Shown piece by piece: positions 13,648 to 27,241 of a DNA stretch of 64,000 nucleotides (positions within the stretch are counted from its first letter, which is position 1; every line of letters starts with the position of its first letter). Below the pieces are notes generated by a model. That model saw nothing but the letters and a program-made list of their open reading frames with translations. It did no database searches and had not been told where the DNA came from. Source of the stretch: Arthrinium phaeospermum (lineage: Eukaryota > Ascomycota > Sordariomycetes > Amphisphaeriales > Apiosporaceae); assembly GCA_006503535.1 (NCBI GenBank), contig QYRS01000014.1:372001-436000 (forward strand), given 5' to 3'. The position numbers and the translations under genes are program-made.

Positions 13648-15404
13648 ATGCCTCTGCTCCCGAGGTGGAATGTGCTGCTATGCGGAATAGTTCTCATACT
13701 GGGTGCGGTGGCCCTGATTCACCCCTTCCTGCGATTGGAGTCTGCCGGCCCGTACGTGGTCGCGTCGCCCTGGTCCCCCGAAGGCCAGGACTCGAAGAAA
13801 GATGAGCCACCTCCACCACAGCCACCCCTTACGCCAGAGCAACCGCCTCCACCTCCCCCTCCGCCGGCGCCGCCCGCGACCGGCCCTCCTCCCCTGAAGT
13901 ACAAGCCGGCGCCGACCTACACCGTGCCGCCGATCCGGGACCCGTTCCCCCTCCTGTCCGCGACGGCGACGCCCCCGCCCATCCCGGCCTACAACGTCCC
14001 CCAGCCGGACGCCTGGAAGGCCTACGCCGGCGTCACCGTGGCCCCGCCGCTGCTCATCGGCTTCACGCGCAACTGGCCGATGCTGCTGCAGACCGTGGTC
14101 TCGTACCTGACGGCGGGCTGGCCGGCGGACCAGCTGTACGTGGTCGAGAACACGGGGACCCAGCAGGCCAACGCGCGCGCGCAGCTGTCGCTCCAGAACC
14201 CGCGGTTTCTGAACCATACGCAACTCAAAGACGTGCTGGGGGTCCGGGTCATCCAGACGCCCGTCTTGTTGAGCTTCGCGCAGCTGCAGAACTTCTACCT
14301 GGCGCTCTCGTATGAGCATGGGTGGCCGTACTACTTTTGGAGCCACATGGATGTGCTTGCGCTCTCGCACGAGGCGGGCGTGCCGGGATTGACGGCGCCG
14401 GCGGGGGAGGCGGGGTATAAGTCGCTCTACATCCTGTGCCTCGAGACGCTGCAGCAGACCCTGCGCGGCGACAGCAGCAACAATCACGACGACACCACCC
14501 CTCTACCCCATCCAACCCTGAAGAGAAGAAAGAAGGAGACCACCTCCCCAAATTCTGGCTAACTTCCCCTCCCCCTCCACCCCCTCCCAAGCCGTCCCCC
14601 CGCTGGGCCGCCCGCTTCTTCGCCTACGACCACCTGACGCTGCAGAACCCGCGGGCGCTCGAGGCCATCGGCGGCTGGGACCCCTTCATCCCCTACTACA
14701 TGACCGACTGCGACGCGTACGCGCGGTTCGCCATGGCCGGCTGGAGCGCCGAGCCGGCCGACGCGGGCGTCATCACGGACACGGCGTCGGTGCTCGACGA
14801 CCTGCGGGCGCTGTACCGGGACCCGGGCGTGGCGCCTCGGTTTACGGATCCGAATCCGCCGGCGCCGGAGGTGGAGGCCCAAGCCAAGGGGGAAGCGAAG
14901 AAGACGGAGGGTAATGCCGATGATGGCAAGAAGGACAGGCGCAATAGTAGCAGAGTAAGGAGACGAAGCGATGGTGCCAACCCCGAAGCCCATCCGTCGT
15001 CTTCCGACTCTGGCACCGCTGCTACCTTCCCCAAAGATATACCATCCGTACCGCCGCCGCCGCCGCCGCACCCGAGACGCGAAGTGCTCTTCCCCCACTC
15101 CCCCCTCAACCCCACCCTCCCGACCGACTACTGGTGGCTCCTGCGGCGCGCGGCGGACGACATGTTCCACCACAAGCACGGGGGCACGCGGGGCCGCAAC
15201 ACGTGGCAGTGGGCGCAGCGGGGCGGGGACCCCGGGGAGCCGTTCCATTACGATGTGGACGGGTTCGAGGAAGGGATCCAGGTGCTGACCGAGGCGGGCA
15301 AGCGCGTGTTTGCGCGCAAGTGGGGCCACCGGGGGTGCGACATTGGCGGCGGGCGGTTCCGGATCGGGGACCAGTGGCGGGTGGAGAAGGACTGGGAGGA
15401 GTAG
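13648..15404 (+). CDS. type II membrane glycosyltransferase-like protein (frame discontinuity)
   Basis: Seen: an N-terminal membrane anchor (NVLLCGIVLILGAVALI, residues about 8-25), a proline-rich stem (residues about 45-110), then a GT-A-like domain with LLIGFTRNWPMLLQTVVSYL, QLYVVENTG and a WSHMDVLAL stretch carrying the expected D-x-D-like acid. After a low-complexity linker the family pattern resumes in another frame with RFFAYDHLTLQN, GGWDPFIPYYMTDCD and a C-terminal block ending at 15404. The first half is open in one frame until 14563 and the second half is open in the +2 frame from about 14436. No GT-AG intron in that overlap restores the frame. Likely a Golgi-resident sugar transferase; substrate unknown. 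It may be a frameshifted gene, a sequencing indel or an unusual intron. An in-frame ATG at 13576 exists, but 13648 puts the anchor at the usual place. Confidence 0.65.
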
Positions 15405-15742
15405 AAGTTCATAGATAGGATCTCGGACGAATTTGCGTTGTCAGAGTGTTGTTCATATCCCATCTCCCTTGTTAGTGATCTCAATGACACATGTAAAGCA
15501 CCCGAGGAATTCCAACGTGGCCCAAGTGGCTGGAAGGAGAACGTATTAGAATTGAAGTATTATACAATATTATGAAAACCCATGAACATGTTACAAGATG
15601 GCTGTTGCCGAAAATATACCCTAAAAGACCGACGAAGCAGTCGAAACTTCCAAATCCATCTCATTTACTACCAGTAGGGACGCGCGCATATCAACACCCC
15701 AACGCGCAAAGAGGAGAGTTCCCCCATAGACTCGGACGACGC

Positions 15743-16270
15743 TTAGGCACGAGTAGGAGGGGTGGTCTTGCCGCCAGTGTTTTGGAAGTAGGTCAGGCTG
15801 TTGAACTCGGTGTAGAGCGTCTTGAGCTTCCACGCGTTCTTCTCGAAGACGTTGACGAGGATGCTGATGCCCTGGACAGTGTTCGCGGGGTTGCCAAAGG
15901 TCTGGGTCCAGCGCAGGACGATGGTGTCGCAGGTGACGGCGTTGACCGACTTGACGACGAGGGGGATCTTGGGCAGCTGGCTCTGGCCGGCCTTGAAGGC
16001 GGCCTTGGTCGGGAAGGTGACGTTACCCAGGGGTATTCCCGCCAATACGTTGATCGAGTCCGACGTGTCCTGGAAGGTGTCTGCCAGGAAGCGGTCGGCC
16101 AGCGCATCGCTGTAGTCGCCGATCACCTTGGCGTAGTTCTTGGTGATCTCTTCGACCCCAGGGGGCGTGAGGCATCTGCCGTTGCCGTAGCCGCCTCCTG
16201 GTTGAGGGTAGGGAGATGCACAGGCTCCGCTGACCACGGTGGCGAAGAGAAATGAGGGGATGAAGCGCAT
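15743..16270 (-). CDS. small secreted NTF2-like (SnoaL-type) protein
   Basis: A single exon encodes 175 residues. Seen: a signal peptide (MRFIPSFLFATVVSGACA, cleavage about residue 18-19), then one compact domain beginning at a CLTPPGVEEITKNYAKVIGD helix, followed by strands with ITVRWTQ-like pattern (DTIVLRWTQTFG) and VFEKNAWKLKTLYTEFNSL. Known: this alpha+beta cone fold (NTF2-like) is common among secreted fungal proteins of unknown function and among small cyclases or isomerases. Two cysteines remain in the mature chain (CLTPP and TCDT), so one disulfide is possible. Two TPP/TRA residues precede the stop. A TATA-like box lies about 180 nt upstream. Extracellular role unknown. Confidence 0.8.
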   Translation of the reverse strand: MRFIPSFLFATVVSGACASPYPQPGGGYGNGRCLTPPGVEEITKNYAKVIGDYSDALADRFLADTFQDTSDSINVLAGIPLGNVTFPTKAAFKAGQSQLPKIPLVVKSVNAVTCDTIVLRWTQTFGNPANTVQGISILVNVFEKNAWKLKTLYTEFNSLTYFQNTGGKTTPPTRA

Positions 16271-16448
16271 GTTGACGGATTACTGTTTACGACTTTGAGA
16301 TGTGGAGTGGAAATGATGGGAGATTGGGCTGGTGGATAATGAACCAGGCAGGAAGGATGTGTGAGTTTGCTGTGTCTGTTGGAAGATGAAGCTCGATGAT
16401 GTGAGATGTGGTAGGAAAAGAGTGGTGACATGACTGGATTCAGGAAGC

Positions 16449-16457
16449 CTTATATAT
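16449..16457 (-). promoter_or_regulatory. TATA-like box of the NTF2-like gene
   Basis: The minus strand reads ATATATAAG about 180 nt upstream of the start codon at 16270, with a pyrimidine-rich leader between. This position fits a core promoter. Assigned by pattern only. Confidence 0.4.
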
Positions 16458-19246
<2,789 letters not shown>

Positions 19247-20496
19247 GAGACTTCGTTTCCTCTCCCCACATTGATACAGTCTTCGGCGTTCACGGTTAGG
19301 GTTTACACGATGCGATGGTTTTCTCATTAAGAGCTTGCGATGGACGAATTATGGATACGGCAGAGCAGCTAGGTAGCAATGGAACGCCTACGCGGCAGTG
19401 AACTTGCGCCAGATTTGCCTCCGTCAGCAGTCGATTGGTAATGCTTGGTGTTTCTTCTGGTCTACCTACACCCTTCCCGCGCTTGATGGAACGGCTACGC
19501 TGGATTCATAGACAGGATTCAGGTCATTCGGTAGTAGCCCTGCATTTCCAATCCATACATCAACAGAGAGGCATTTTGCCCATCAAGCCTGTGTCGGATG
19601 CCTGTGATCGCCCATGATATTGAGCCCCACGTTTGTGACTCCTGTATCCGGGAAATTGGTTCATGGTGAGGTGCATGCAATTTCCTTATGGAAAGCCCGC
19701 CTGCCAGGTGGGTGTTCTTATATTATGAATAATCTGCTGTTGCTATCACCTGGTGGCCATGGTTCCCTTATCTACCATGGGATTACACACCTGTAATCCC
19801 CTCCCTATCTGATGGGGATCCACCCAGGAGCCGCCTCCAGCTAGTTGATGGTTTTCAGCTTCTTAGTTCCCGCACCTACGTGTAGCCCCCCTATTGCCAT
19901 ATCCACTTTTGAGCCTCACCTGAAGCCTCGTCCCAGTCTGCTGTTCTCGTCGGCACTTGGGTACATGTGGCAAAGTTGAACAGGGGAGTTTCCCTCTTTG
20001 GCACTGCTGAATTGGCTTGCTAATATGGCGTGCGAACTCAGGGTATGGACTGCGCAGGAAGCCGGCTGCTGGGTCATTCCCCCCGAGTGGCGAGAGAGCC
20101 TGTTCTTCGGGATGATGAGATTGAAATAACATGAGCCATGGGCGAGCTTGTTTGACAATAGGCGCGAAATGAAGTGGTTCGTTTAACACATGGTAGAGGC
20201 TCATGCTCTGCCCACGGCTTTGATTGTAGTCAATTTACTTTTTGCATTGTCAGACAACCGTGATGTCATGCGAATCACTGCAATCTAGGCCCAACAGGCC
20301 AGACCGAGCAGTCATCCCCGGGTTGAATGAAGGCTGCTCCGAGATTGGATGCTGACGACGACGAGGTCGTCGCTCGACTTTTCTTCGGCGTCTTTTTCAA
20401 TGCAGCTCGTTTACTCGGCTTTTCTTTAGCTTCTCATCAATAACACACTACTAGAGACCCAATCGAAATAAGAAATAAGACCAACCGTTAGTCAAC
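19247..20496. other. intergenic, no gene seen
   Basis: Downstream of ATG8, 1.25 kb with only short unlikely frames. The 60 nt before 20497 look like an A/C-rich leader. Confidence 0.5.
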
Positions 20497-20760
20497 ATGC
20501 TCGCAACCGCCCCCTACGCCGCCGCCCCCCACCATCTCAACAGCAACGATGTGTCGTGTACTGCGGGCTGCCGAACCGCCTCCGCCGGCGCCGGGGCCTT
20601 CGCCGAGAAGGAAGAGAGCCACCACCACCGTGGCCTGCGCGCCCGCCACCGCCGAGACCAGTGCTACTGCTGCCGCCAGCGGTTCTTTTTCGTGGTCGCG
20701 GCCGATGCCCAGAAGAACGCGGCGTCACTCTCGCCCGCGTCGGCAGCGGTAGAGGCTTAG
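20497..20760 (+). CDS. possible small hypothetical protein
   Basis: An 87-residue frame opens at an ATG in good context (CAACATG) after an A/C-rich leader that resembles a genuine fungal 5' UTR. The product is Ala/His/Arg-rich with five cysteines, two of them in CYCC. No domain, signal peptide or homologous pattern is recognised. GC-rich sequence here leaves all frames open, so the reading frame itself is uncertain and the true gene may be spliced differently. Listed only because of the leader and start context. Confidence 0.25.
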   Translation: MLATAPYAAAPHHLNSNDVSCTAGCRTASAGAGAFAEKEESHHHRGLRARHRRDQCYCCRQRFFFVVAADAQKNAASLSPASAAVEA

Positions 20761-21139
20761 CTCACGCAGGCCTGAGCCTGGATCGGATTCAGAGTCGGCC
20801 GGCGGCGCCCTGTACTCGGTCTCGGGCGATTGTCGTCCGCGGAATAGATGACGGACGGCATACATTCGTCACACGCTTATACGCAATACTGTCGCTGCAC
20901 TTTCAAGGTGGTGCCGACCAGGAAGGAAGGCAAGCAAGCAATAGCAGCTTGTCGACGGGAAACGAGCGCCGATGTAGGCCTGCAAGAGAACATGCTCATG
21001 GGGTGATCCCGCGGTCGCCGCCAGGAGGCCAAGGACCTGTAGCACCGCGAGCCCGCGGCAGTGCCGTCTGGCACCCCGTTGGCAGCCCCAAGCTATTCGA
21101 GGACAGCAACACTGAACACCCACAGTCCAGCCGCCAGCC

Positions 21140-21544
21140 ATGTGGCCCCTGTCGAGAAGTGCGATGCTCGTTGCGCTCGGCACGTTTGCCTACATGGTAC
21201 GCGTCCTGGAGAAACAACACCAGAACTACCGCAAAATCAGCCGCCGGGAGTTCTTGATTACTGGACCTGAGTCGGTCTCACCACAGACGATACCTGGAAT
21301 GGGGGATGAACGTGACGAATTGGCCGAAGGTCACAACAACAACCCGCAAGGGTTTGGATGGCGCTCAATCTGGGACAACGGCCACCGGGAGGACCGCCGC
21401 GGCCTTAGCCAACCGATTCGCCCCCAGACGGACCACCACCGCCAAAGAGATGCTACCAATTGTAAGAGAGACCCTTGGGGTCAAAACGTGATGCAAGAGA
21501 AGCATGCTTCAATTCGAGATGGTCCCAAAAGGCCAACTAGCTAA
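21140..21544 (+). CDS. possible small protein with N-terminal membrane segment
   Basis: A 134-residue frame starts MWPLSRSAMLVALGTFAYMV, which could be a short signal anchor of about 15 hydrophobic residues, followed by a basic segment (EKQHQNYRKISRREF) and a hydrophilic, probably disordered remainder. This plan is typical of small mitochondrial or ER inner-membrane proteins, but no family is recognised. It could also be the last exon of a gene starting at 20497. Low confidence. Confidence 0.25.
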   Translation: MWPLSRSAMLVALGTFAYMVRVLEKQHQNYRKISRREFLITGPESVSPQTIPGMGDERDELAEGHNNNPQGFGWRSIWDNGHREDRRGLSQPIRPQTDHHRQRDATNCKRDPWGQNVMQEKHASIRDGPKRPTS

Positions 21545-21940
21545 GGCTATGTACTTTACTTATTGTGGCTACGGCCTGACATTGGGAAACTTGTAAACGG
21601 TATTAAGCCCAAGGAACAGGGTTGGAAAGGCGTACGACGACGAGGTCGACTCGGACAAGTCGATTGAGACAGGAGGTCGGGCTTGTTTGTATGATAGTCA
21701 TTTATTCGGTTTTTTGCTATTACGATTGGTATTATTGAGCATTTATCCCACTGCTATTGCATTGTCAGACCCGCCGTTCCAGCGTAGATACCACATTACT
21801 GATTGAGGCACAGTGATCACATCTAATGCTAATGTTTGCCTTCTCTACCAATCCTAAACCTTCCCATGATACTTTCTTATCAGCTCGTCACTATTTAAGA
21901 CCCCATAATTCCCGATTCCCCTAATCTATGATACCTGCTC
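21545..21940. other. intergenic, AT-richer spacer
   Basis: No gene seen; sequence is AT-rich and stop-rich, consistent with two 3' ends meeting here. Confidence 0.5.
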
Positions 21941-22537
21941 TCATTGGCCGCCCGGAGAAGCAACTTTGTCAGCCGACGTGATGGGATGCACCACGAACCG
22001 AAACTTGGCCGGGTCGTTCTGCAAGATCCCCCACTGGACCCAGTCGGCCAGCCGGGCGTTATTCTGCCTCACTTGCTGCTGCGGTATCTGCATCTGCTGC
22101 TGCTGGTGTTGGCTGGCGCCGCCCGGGCCCGGGATGAGGGCGTTTATGATCGCGTCTGCGGCGGCCGTCGTCGTGCTGGCGAATTGGGTCATCAGGTCGA
22201 CCTCGCGCGGCGACTCGCGCAGGCCGCCCCGCTCGATGACGACGCGGAACCCGAGGCTCTTGAGCGCCATCTCCTGCGGGACCTCGAGGTTGCGCATGTC
22301 CTGCAGCACGCTGGTCAGAAGGTCCGCGATGGCCTGCAGGACGGCCCCGGGCGCCAGGCCGTCGGCGCGCCGGTACTCGAGCCAGACGTAGTCGTCGTAG
22401 CAGCGGTCCTCGGTCCGCTGGAAGGGGCCGGGGCCGGGGCCCGCGGCGGGCCGGGTCGTCTGGTCCAGCTGGAAGGAGACGGGGACCAGGCCGCAGACGA
22501 AGCTGCGGTCGTCTTTGAAGGAGATGGAGTAGGACAT
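21941..22537 (-). CDS. unknown protein, RLADWV paralog 1
   Basis: Single exon, 198 residues. Seen: an N-terminal segment SFKDDRSFVCGLVPVSFQLDQ, a DDYVWLEYR element, a central helical region, a Gln-rich linker (QHQQQQMQIPQQQ, residues about 146-158) and a C-terminal motif NARLADWVQWGILQNDPAKFRF. The neighbour on the same strand at 23066-23560 has the same three elements in the same order (GLVPTTFKF, DDYVRLSF, PRLADWVEWGIL), so the two are diverged tandem duplicates. No signal peptide, membrane segment or catalytic motif is evident. The family is not recognised and no function is offered. A TATA-like box lies about 155 nt upstream of the ATG. Confidence 0.68.
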   Translation of the reverse strand: MSYSISFKDDRSFVCGLVPVSFQLDQTTRPAAGPGPGPFQRTEDRCYDDYVWLEYRRADGLAPGAVLQAIADLLTSVLQDMRNLEVPQEMALKSLGFRVVIERGGLRESPREVDLMTQFASTTTAAADAIINALIPGPGGASQHQQQQMQIPQQQVRQNNARLADWVQWGILQNDPAKFRFVVHPITSADKVASPGGQ

Positions 22538-22691
22538 TGCGGTTGTTGATGTTGTTGTTATTGTTGCTACTTAGATCGTAGTTGTGGGAGGGAGGTAAAG
22601 TGTGGTTGAAGGTCGGTCCTTGACTGTCTTTGGTAGTAATTGCGTTTAGTGATTGAGTGATGTGCTATCGATGGCGGAGTCAATGCGCAGC

Positions 22692-22699
22692 TTATATAT
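22692..22699 (-). promoter_or_regulatory. TATA-like box of RLADWV paralog 1
   Basis: The minus strand reads TATATAAG about 155 nt upstream of the start codon at 22537. Pattern-based only. Confidence 0.38.
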
Positions 22700-23065
22700 G
22701 TGATTGAGTTGAGGCAGGAAGGCCACATTCTCGAGGCCCGGTTGATGACTTGTCGAACGGATATTCCACAATGCTCTCGTCAAGGACGGACTGTCTCATG
22801 GCACAGCGGCTCCACGACATATAAGATGATTCCTACTTATTCAAGAACAGGTTTCGAAAGGTATCGAATTGCTCTGGTAAGGTATTCGACTAACTCAAAT
22901 CTGTTTCAGAGGGTCGTCAGTGGCATTGTCCCTAACATATCAACATATGTAGTTTTCCAGATGTCACATGTCAACCGTTTCGGCTTGTTAGGAGACCTCT
23001 TTGTTATCTTCTATTTACTTGACTCACCTTTTTAACTTAACTTGCTTGCAACCTACCCACATCAC

Positions 23066-23560
23066 TCACTTACCTTGCCCTTTCTCTTCCGTCTTGACCT
23101 CGACCAGCGCCTCAAACCGAAACCGCCTCCGGTCCCTCACCAAGATCCCCCACTCAACCCAGTCCGCCAGCCGGGGGTTTGGCCGACCCCGGTCCCCGCT
23201 GTCGGAGAACCGGTCAATGTAGACGCGCTGGGGGTCCTCCTGCTCCCGCACAATATAAACATCGAGCAGCTTGCAGCGGGCCGCGTCGCGGCCGCGCCGG
23301 CGCAGGTCGTGCCACTCGCCCAGCCCGCCCAGGTCGCGCAGCAGGGCGCGCGCGCTCGCCGCCATGACGCGCTCCACGTCCGTCGCCACCAGGCCGCCGC
23401 CTCGCTGCCACTGCGACGAGGGGCCGAAGGAGAGGCGCACGTAGTCGTCGTGCTGGGTCAGGGGCGGGGTCGTGTCGGGGTCCTCGGTGCCGGACTGGAA
23501 GAATTTGAAGGTGGTGGGGACTAGGCCCTGGATCATGCTGGGTTCGTAGAGGCTGTCCAT
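23066..23560 (-). CDS. unknown protein, RLADWV paralog 2
   Basis: Single exon, 164 residues. The order GLVPTTFKF (residue about 12), DDYVRLSFG (about 38), a central Arg/Ala-rich helical region and NPRLADWVEWGIL near residue 130, followed by RRRFRFEAL, matches the downstream neighbour at 21941-22537 with moderate identity. The Gln-rich linker of the paralog is absent. Same strand, about 530 nt apart, with no gene between, which fits tandem duplication. The protein is soluble-looking, with no signal peptide. Ends with a short charged tail (VEVKTEEKGQGK). Function unknown. Confidence 0.66.
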   Translation of the reverse strand: MDSLYEPSMIQGLVPTTFKFFQSGTEDPDTTPPLTQHDDYVRLSFGPSSQWQRGGGLVATDVERVMAASARALLRDLGGLGEWHDLRRRGRDAARCKLLDVYIVREQEDPQRVYIDRFSDSGDRGRPNPRLADWVEWGILVRDRRRFRFEALVEVKTEEKGQGK

Positions 23561-24021
23561 TTTCTTCTCTTGCGCTGGTGGGAGAGGGGGTGGAAGGTCT
23601 AGGAATTGGGCAGGTCGGGCGGTGTTTGCAACTTACCTTTCAAGTATGTATGTAACCTAGATGATGGTGCTGTTTCAGGGTGCGAACCTGGGGAACAACC
23701 TCAGACCTTTGTGGAGCACCATTGAACCTTTATAGAAGAGGGATTTATAGATTGCCAAGTTATAGTTCTCATTGTCGTCTTTGCAACATTCATCGATCAT
23801 TTTATAGTTCTTAGTCCATAGTCTGGTGAACAATCCTTTGTCTTACTACATCTAAGGAAGATGGCTGCCTATGACGCCTGGCACTTGCCTGTTCGTTTTA
23901 CTCTACCGCAGCATATTTCGTAGCATTACTGATTATCTGATCTCGCAAAACGACTCCCTCTTCAACGACGTAACGTGTCCCATCTCTGACACACTATGCC
24001 GCCAATGCTGATCAGCTCAGT
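23561..24021. other. intergenic, no gene seen
   Basis: About 460 nt of AT-richer sequence carrying the promoter of the minus-strand gene ending at 23560; nothing else recognised. Confidence 0.5.
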
Positions 24022-25501
24022 TCAGTTCTCAGGGCGCGGATGCTCCTTCTGCTGAGACGACGAAGCCGCCAAAGAAGTCGTCGACTTATTCTTCTTGTAC
24101 AGATCCGAAAGCGAAGGCGACGAAACCGACTTCTTGAGGCCGAAGCCACGGGGACTGGAGATGCTGAACGAGGGCAAGACAGGGATGCGCGACTTCTTGC
24201 CGGCGCGGCTGGGCGATCGCTGGATAGCTGGCTCACCATCGCTGGGCGACTGCGACGGCGGCTGCTGCTCGTGGGCGGCGATGCGGGTATCCAGGATCGT
24301 CTTGTTGATGCCCCAGACATCCGGGGTGTAGGTCTCGGGCCGGCCATCGTCAGGTTTGGGAGTCTTCGGAGCGTGGGAGCGGCCGCGGCGATGGGGCGAG
24401 TTGACGGGGGTCTTGGGCAAAGGAAGCGGGAAGGGTTCGACCTGCTTGCCCTTGCCCTTGCTCTTGTCGCTGGCGCGGGGCGTGCGCTGCTCTCGTCGGT
24501 CCTCCTCGCCCCCCTCGGGCTCTTCCTCCACGGTCGGCAATCGCTGGGTTCGCGAACGCGGAAGGCCACGCCCATGGCTACCTCCGGCATAAAGAGGAAG
24601 CTGAGGAACAATAGGTCTCAAAAGTCCTCCCGAGGGTAGAGCGCCAGCCAACATCTCGAGGCCCTCCAGGTCTTCCTCGTACTCCCGGCTGTGGTAAGGA
24701 AGCTCGGGCAGGGCCAGTCTCTTCTTCTCCTTGTTCTTCTTCTCGGGCGAGCAGAAGTCCTCGCGCGTGGTCGACATGGCGATGGGCGGCAAGGGCAAGA
24801 AGTCCTCGTCGTCCTCCAGCTCCAGGAACTGCGGCTGCGGCTTCTGCTCCTCGTAGCTGTACTGCACCTCCATGACGAAGTAGTCCTCCTGGCCGCGGCC
24901 CGGGCCGGCCTCGCGCGCCTTGAGCTTGCGCACGCAGTCACGGAACTGGGCGTCGGTGAGCTCGGCCAGGCTGGTGACGGCCTGGAAGCTGGTGTTGGGG
25001 GCGCCGGCGGGCTCCTTGTCGGAAAAGGGGCTGGTGGGTCCGCTGCCAAAACCTGTCAACACTTGAGTCAGTAACCAAATTTTCGTATGATGGATATATG
25101 TAAATAGAGTAGGCGAGACTCGAAAATCCTTCGTATCACGACACGCTGGTAGGGAAGGAGAATTAACAGGACGACTTACCACTGGGCGCCGAGGCGGCGA
25201 CGGCCCAGACGATCTGCACGTGCTTGGCGGTGCTCGTCACGACCGGCTCGAGGGGGCGGCCGCCGGCGCCGGTGCCGCGCGGCATCTGGAGGATGTGGTC
25301 GGGGGCCTTGACGGCGCCCGCGGCCTGCGCGGCGGCGGCGCGGACGAAGGCGCGCTTGGTGGTGGTGCCGGGCACAACGGGGACGACGAGCGCGGGCGGG
25401 GGCTGTCGGTAGGCCAGCTTGAGGCCGGCGGGCTCGGCCACCTTGAGGACGACTAGGGCCATGTAGGGAGGGTCCTCGGGGGAGGAGGAGGGGGCAGGCA
25501 T
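24022..25501 (-). CDS. large disordered protein with conserved N-terminal domain
   Basis: Two exons on the minus strand (25180-25501 and 24022-25052, 127-nt intron, GTAAGT donor and GACAG acceptor) give 450 residues, start MPAPSSSPED. The first ~170 residues form the only ordered-looking part: strands around PYMALVVLKVAEPAGLKLAY and VQIVWAVAAS, a helix SLAELTDAQFRDCVRKLKA, and EDYFVMEVQYSYEEQ. The rest is Pro/Ser/Lys-rich with Lys-Arg clusters (SRAGKKSRIP, KKNKEKKR), which suggests a nuclear or scaffold protein with many phosphosites. An in-frame ATG further upstream (25708) would add a Ser/Asn/Thr-rich stretch that looks like leader DNA. Function not recognised. Confidence 0.65.
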
Positions 25502-26637
25502 GATGGTGGTGGTGATGGTGGGTGATGATGGTTGGGTGGAAGGAAGGATGGTGGGTTTGTTGTTGCTACTGTTGCTGTTGTTGTTGGTTGATGGGATTTC
25601 TTTCGGAAGTTGGTTAAGAGATGTGGTGGGTTGCCTAAGGGAAAAAAATTCAAAAGAGCAGGAGAATGATCTGTTTACCTGCGTTGAATGGATGCTTTTG
25701 GCGTTCATCGGTCTGTGCTCGCACCCGGGGCGACGATGAGGTCGACGATATTGCCCACTCAGCTGATTCTACAGTGGCGGAGACTCATTCATATCCTCAG
25801 GCACAGGCCTCAAAGGTCCATCAAGACTGCTGGATAATTCATGACCAATTATCACGCAATGTTACAAACTACCCTGAAAGCAAGTTGCAATTCTCTGATA
25901 TTTTCGATTACAATTTTTACAGTGTCGAGGGTGCATTCTATCTTGCATGCGAGTCGCATTATTCCCCAGTTGCGGCACTGATTTAACAACTGGTAATTGC
26001 AGCCTGCCATATGCCGGCCCTTTGGCGGCCGGGTCGACTCAAGAATTGCAAGAAAGGGGCTCGCCGATACTGATGGTGACCTTTAACCAAATACGCACAC
26101 TTACCACCCATAGGCCCAGAGGCAATTTGACTTACGCTTTGTGGATGTAGCAGATACATTGTCCTTTCATTCCTTCTGGTAAGTTATCTGGTCAAGTCAA
26201 TGCCCACTCACAGCTAACAAGATGTAACGTGTGACAGTGCCCAAGCGTTTCCCTCTTTAGATGATCACTTGGGAGCATGTGCCGGTGCCGACTTTTATCT
26301 ACTCTAATAGCGAAATGGCGCTCGCGGACTACCAGAACTCAGGCCCTTGTCAAGGAAAGCCCGGGGAATTGGAAGGCGTTCCCTCCAGGCGGACTTGGTC
26401 TTTACCCGAGTCAAATCCCAGTGAGCATGAGATCCTTTGATAGTACAACACGCATACGTGTCATCTACAGTCAAAGCCCTAGACTTACTGGGATGCATGC
26501 AGTCATGGAGGCGATCGCCCCAGGAAGCTGGTCTCAAGTGGATAAATACCAAGCTGGTCGCCCCTTAAAAGTGCCATTGGTCTATCAAGCAATTCTCCGT
26601 GCAACATTTATCACTTCAATACAAGAAACAACACACG
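25502..26637. other. divergent intergenic region, no gene seen
   Basis: 1.1 kb between divergent genes. Contains CA/GT and TTG-rich runs just upstream of 25501 and otherwise unremarkable AT-richer sequence. Confidence 0.5.
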
Positions 26638-27069
26638 ATGACAACCACTGATTCCAACAAGTTTCTTCTCCTCGTCAAACTCGACGACTGGGTCCAGGAG
26701 ACGCTCCGGACGGGCTGCTTCCATCTCCTCTCCTTCGACAAGAGCGAACTGTCCGACATCACCGTAGCGGGAGTTTCCCAGAAAGTGTGGGTCTTACTGG
26801 ACAAGATTGAGCAAAAAATCCTTTCGGCAATGTGGAGGGACCCCAGTCGGCGGGACGAATGCCAGATGCGCACTCTTGACTTGGACCGATGGGTACACGA
26901 TGCCTCCAGGCCGGAGAAGCTGTGGATGTATTGGGGTGAAAATCGCAGCATACGCCTGGAGGATGTGATAGATGACGCCTCGTTCAAGACATGGTGGGAG
27001 TACTGGCAGAAGTTCAAGAGCACGGATCTCTGCCTCAAGGTGGACACCAACTGGGGCGGCGCTTACTAG
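26638..27069 (+). CDS. hypothetical protein, 143 residues
   Basis: Single exon from ATG in ACACGATG context. The product is Trp-rich (eight or more Trp) with LDDWVQETLRTG near the start, VWVLLDKIEQKI in the middle and KTWWEYWQKFKSTDLCLKV near the end; mostly helical and soluble, with no signal peptide or known motif. It sits next to the ankyrin-repeat gene, whose 3' end it faces. Codon use is ordinary for the window. The family is not recognised; being single-exon and short, it may be a lineage-specific gene or a remnant. Confidence 0.5.
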   Translation: MTTTDSNKFLLLVKLDDWVQETLRTGCFHLLSFDKSELSDITVAGVSQKVWVLLDKIEQKILSAMWRDPSRRDECQMRTLDLDRWVHDASRPEKLWMYWGENRSIRLEDVIDDASFKTWWEYWQKFKSTDLCLKVDTNWGGAY

Positions 27070-27241
27070 CTGCCCATGGGGGATGGCATTGACTTCACAT
27101 GCTGGGAGGGACATAGGCCAGTCTCGAAAGAGCCCAAAGCAAAACCCCTAGGCAGGATTACATCTAGGGTAGATTGAGGATTATCAGAAACCACATTTTC
27201 TGTTGGTTTGCTTGAAGGGCAGTAGATATCTATTCATGATC

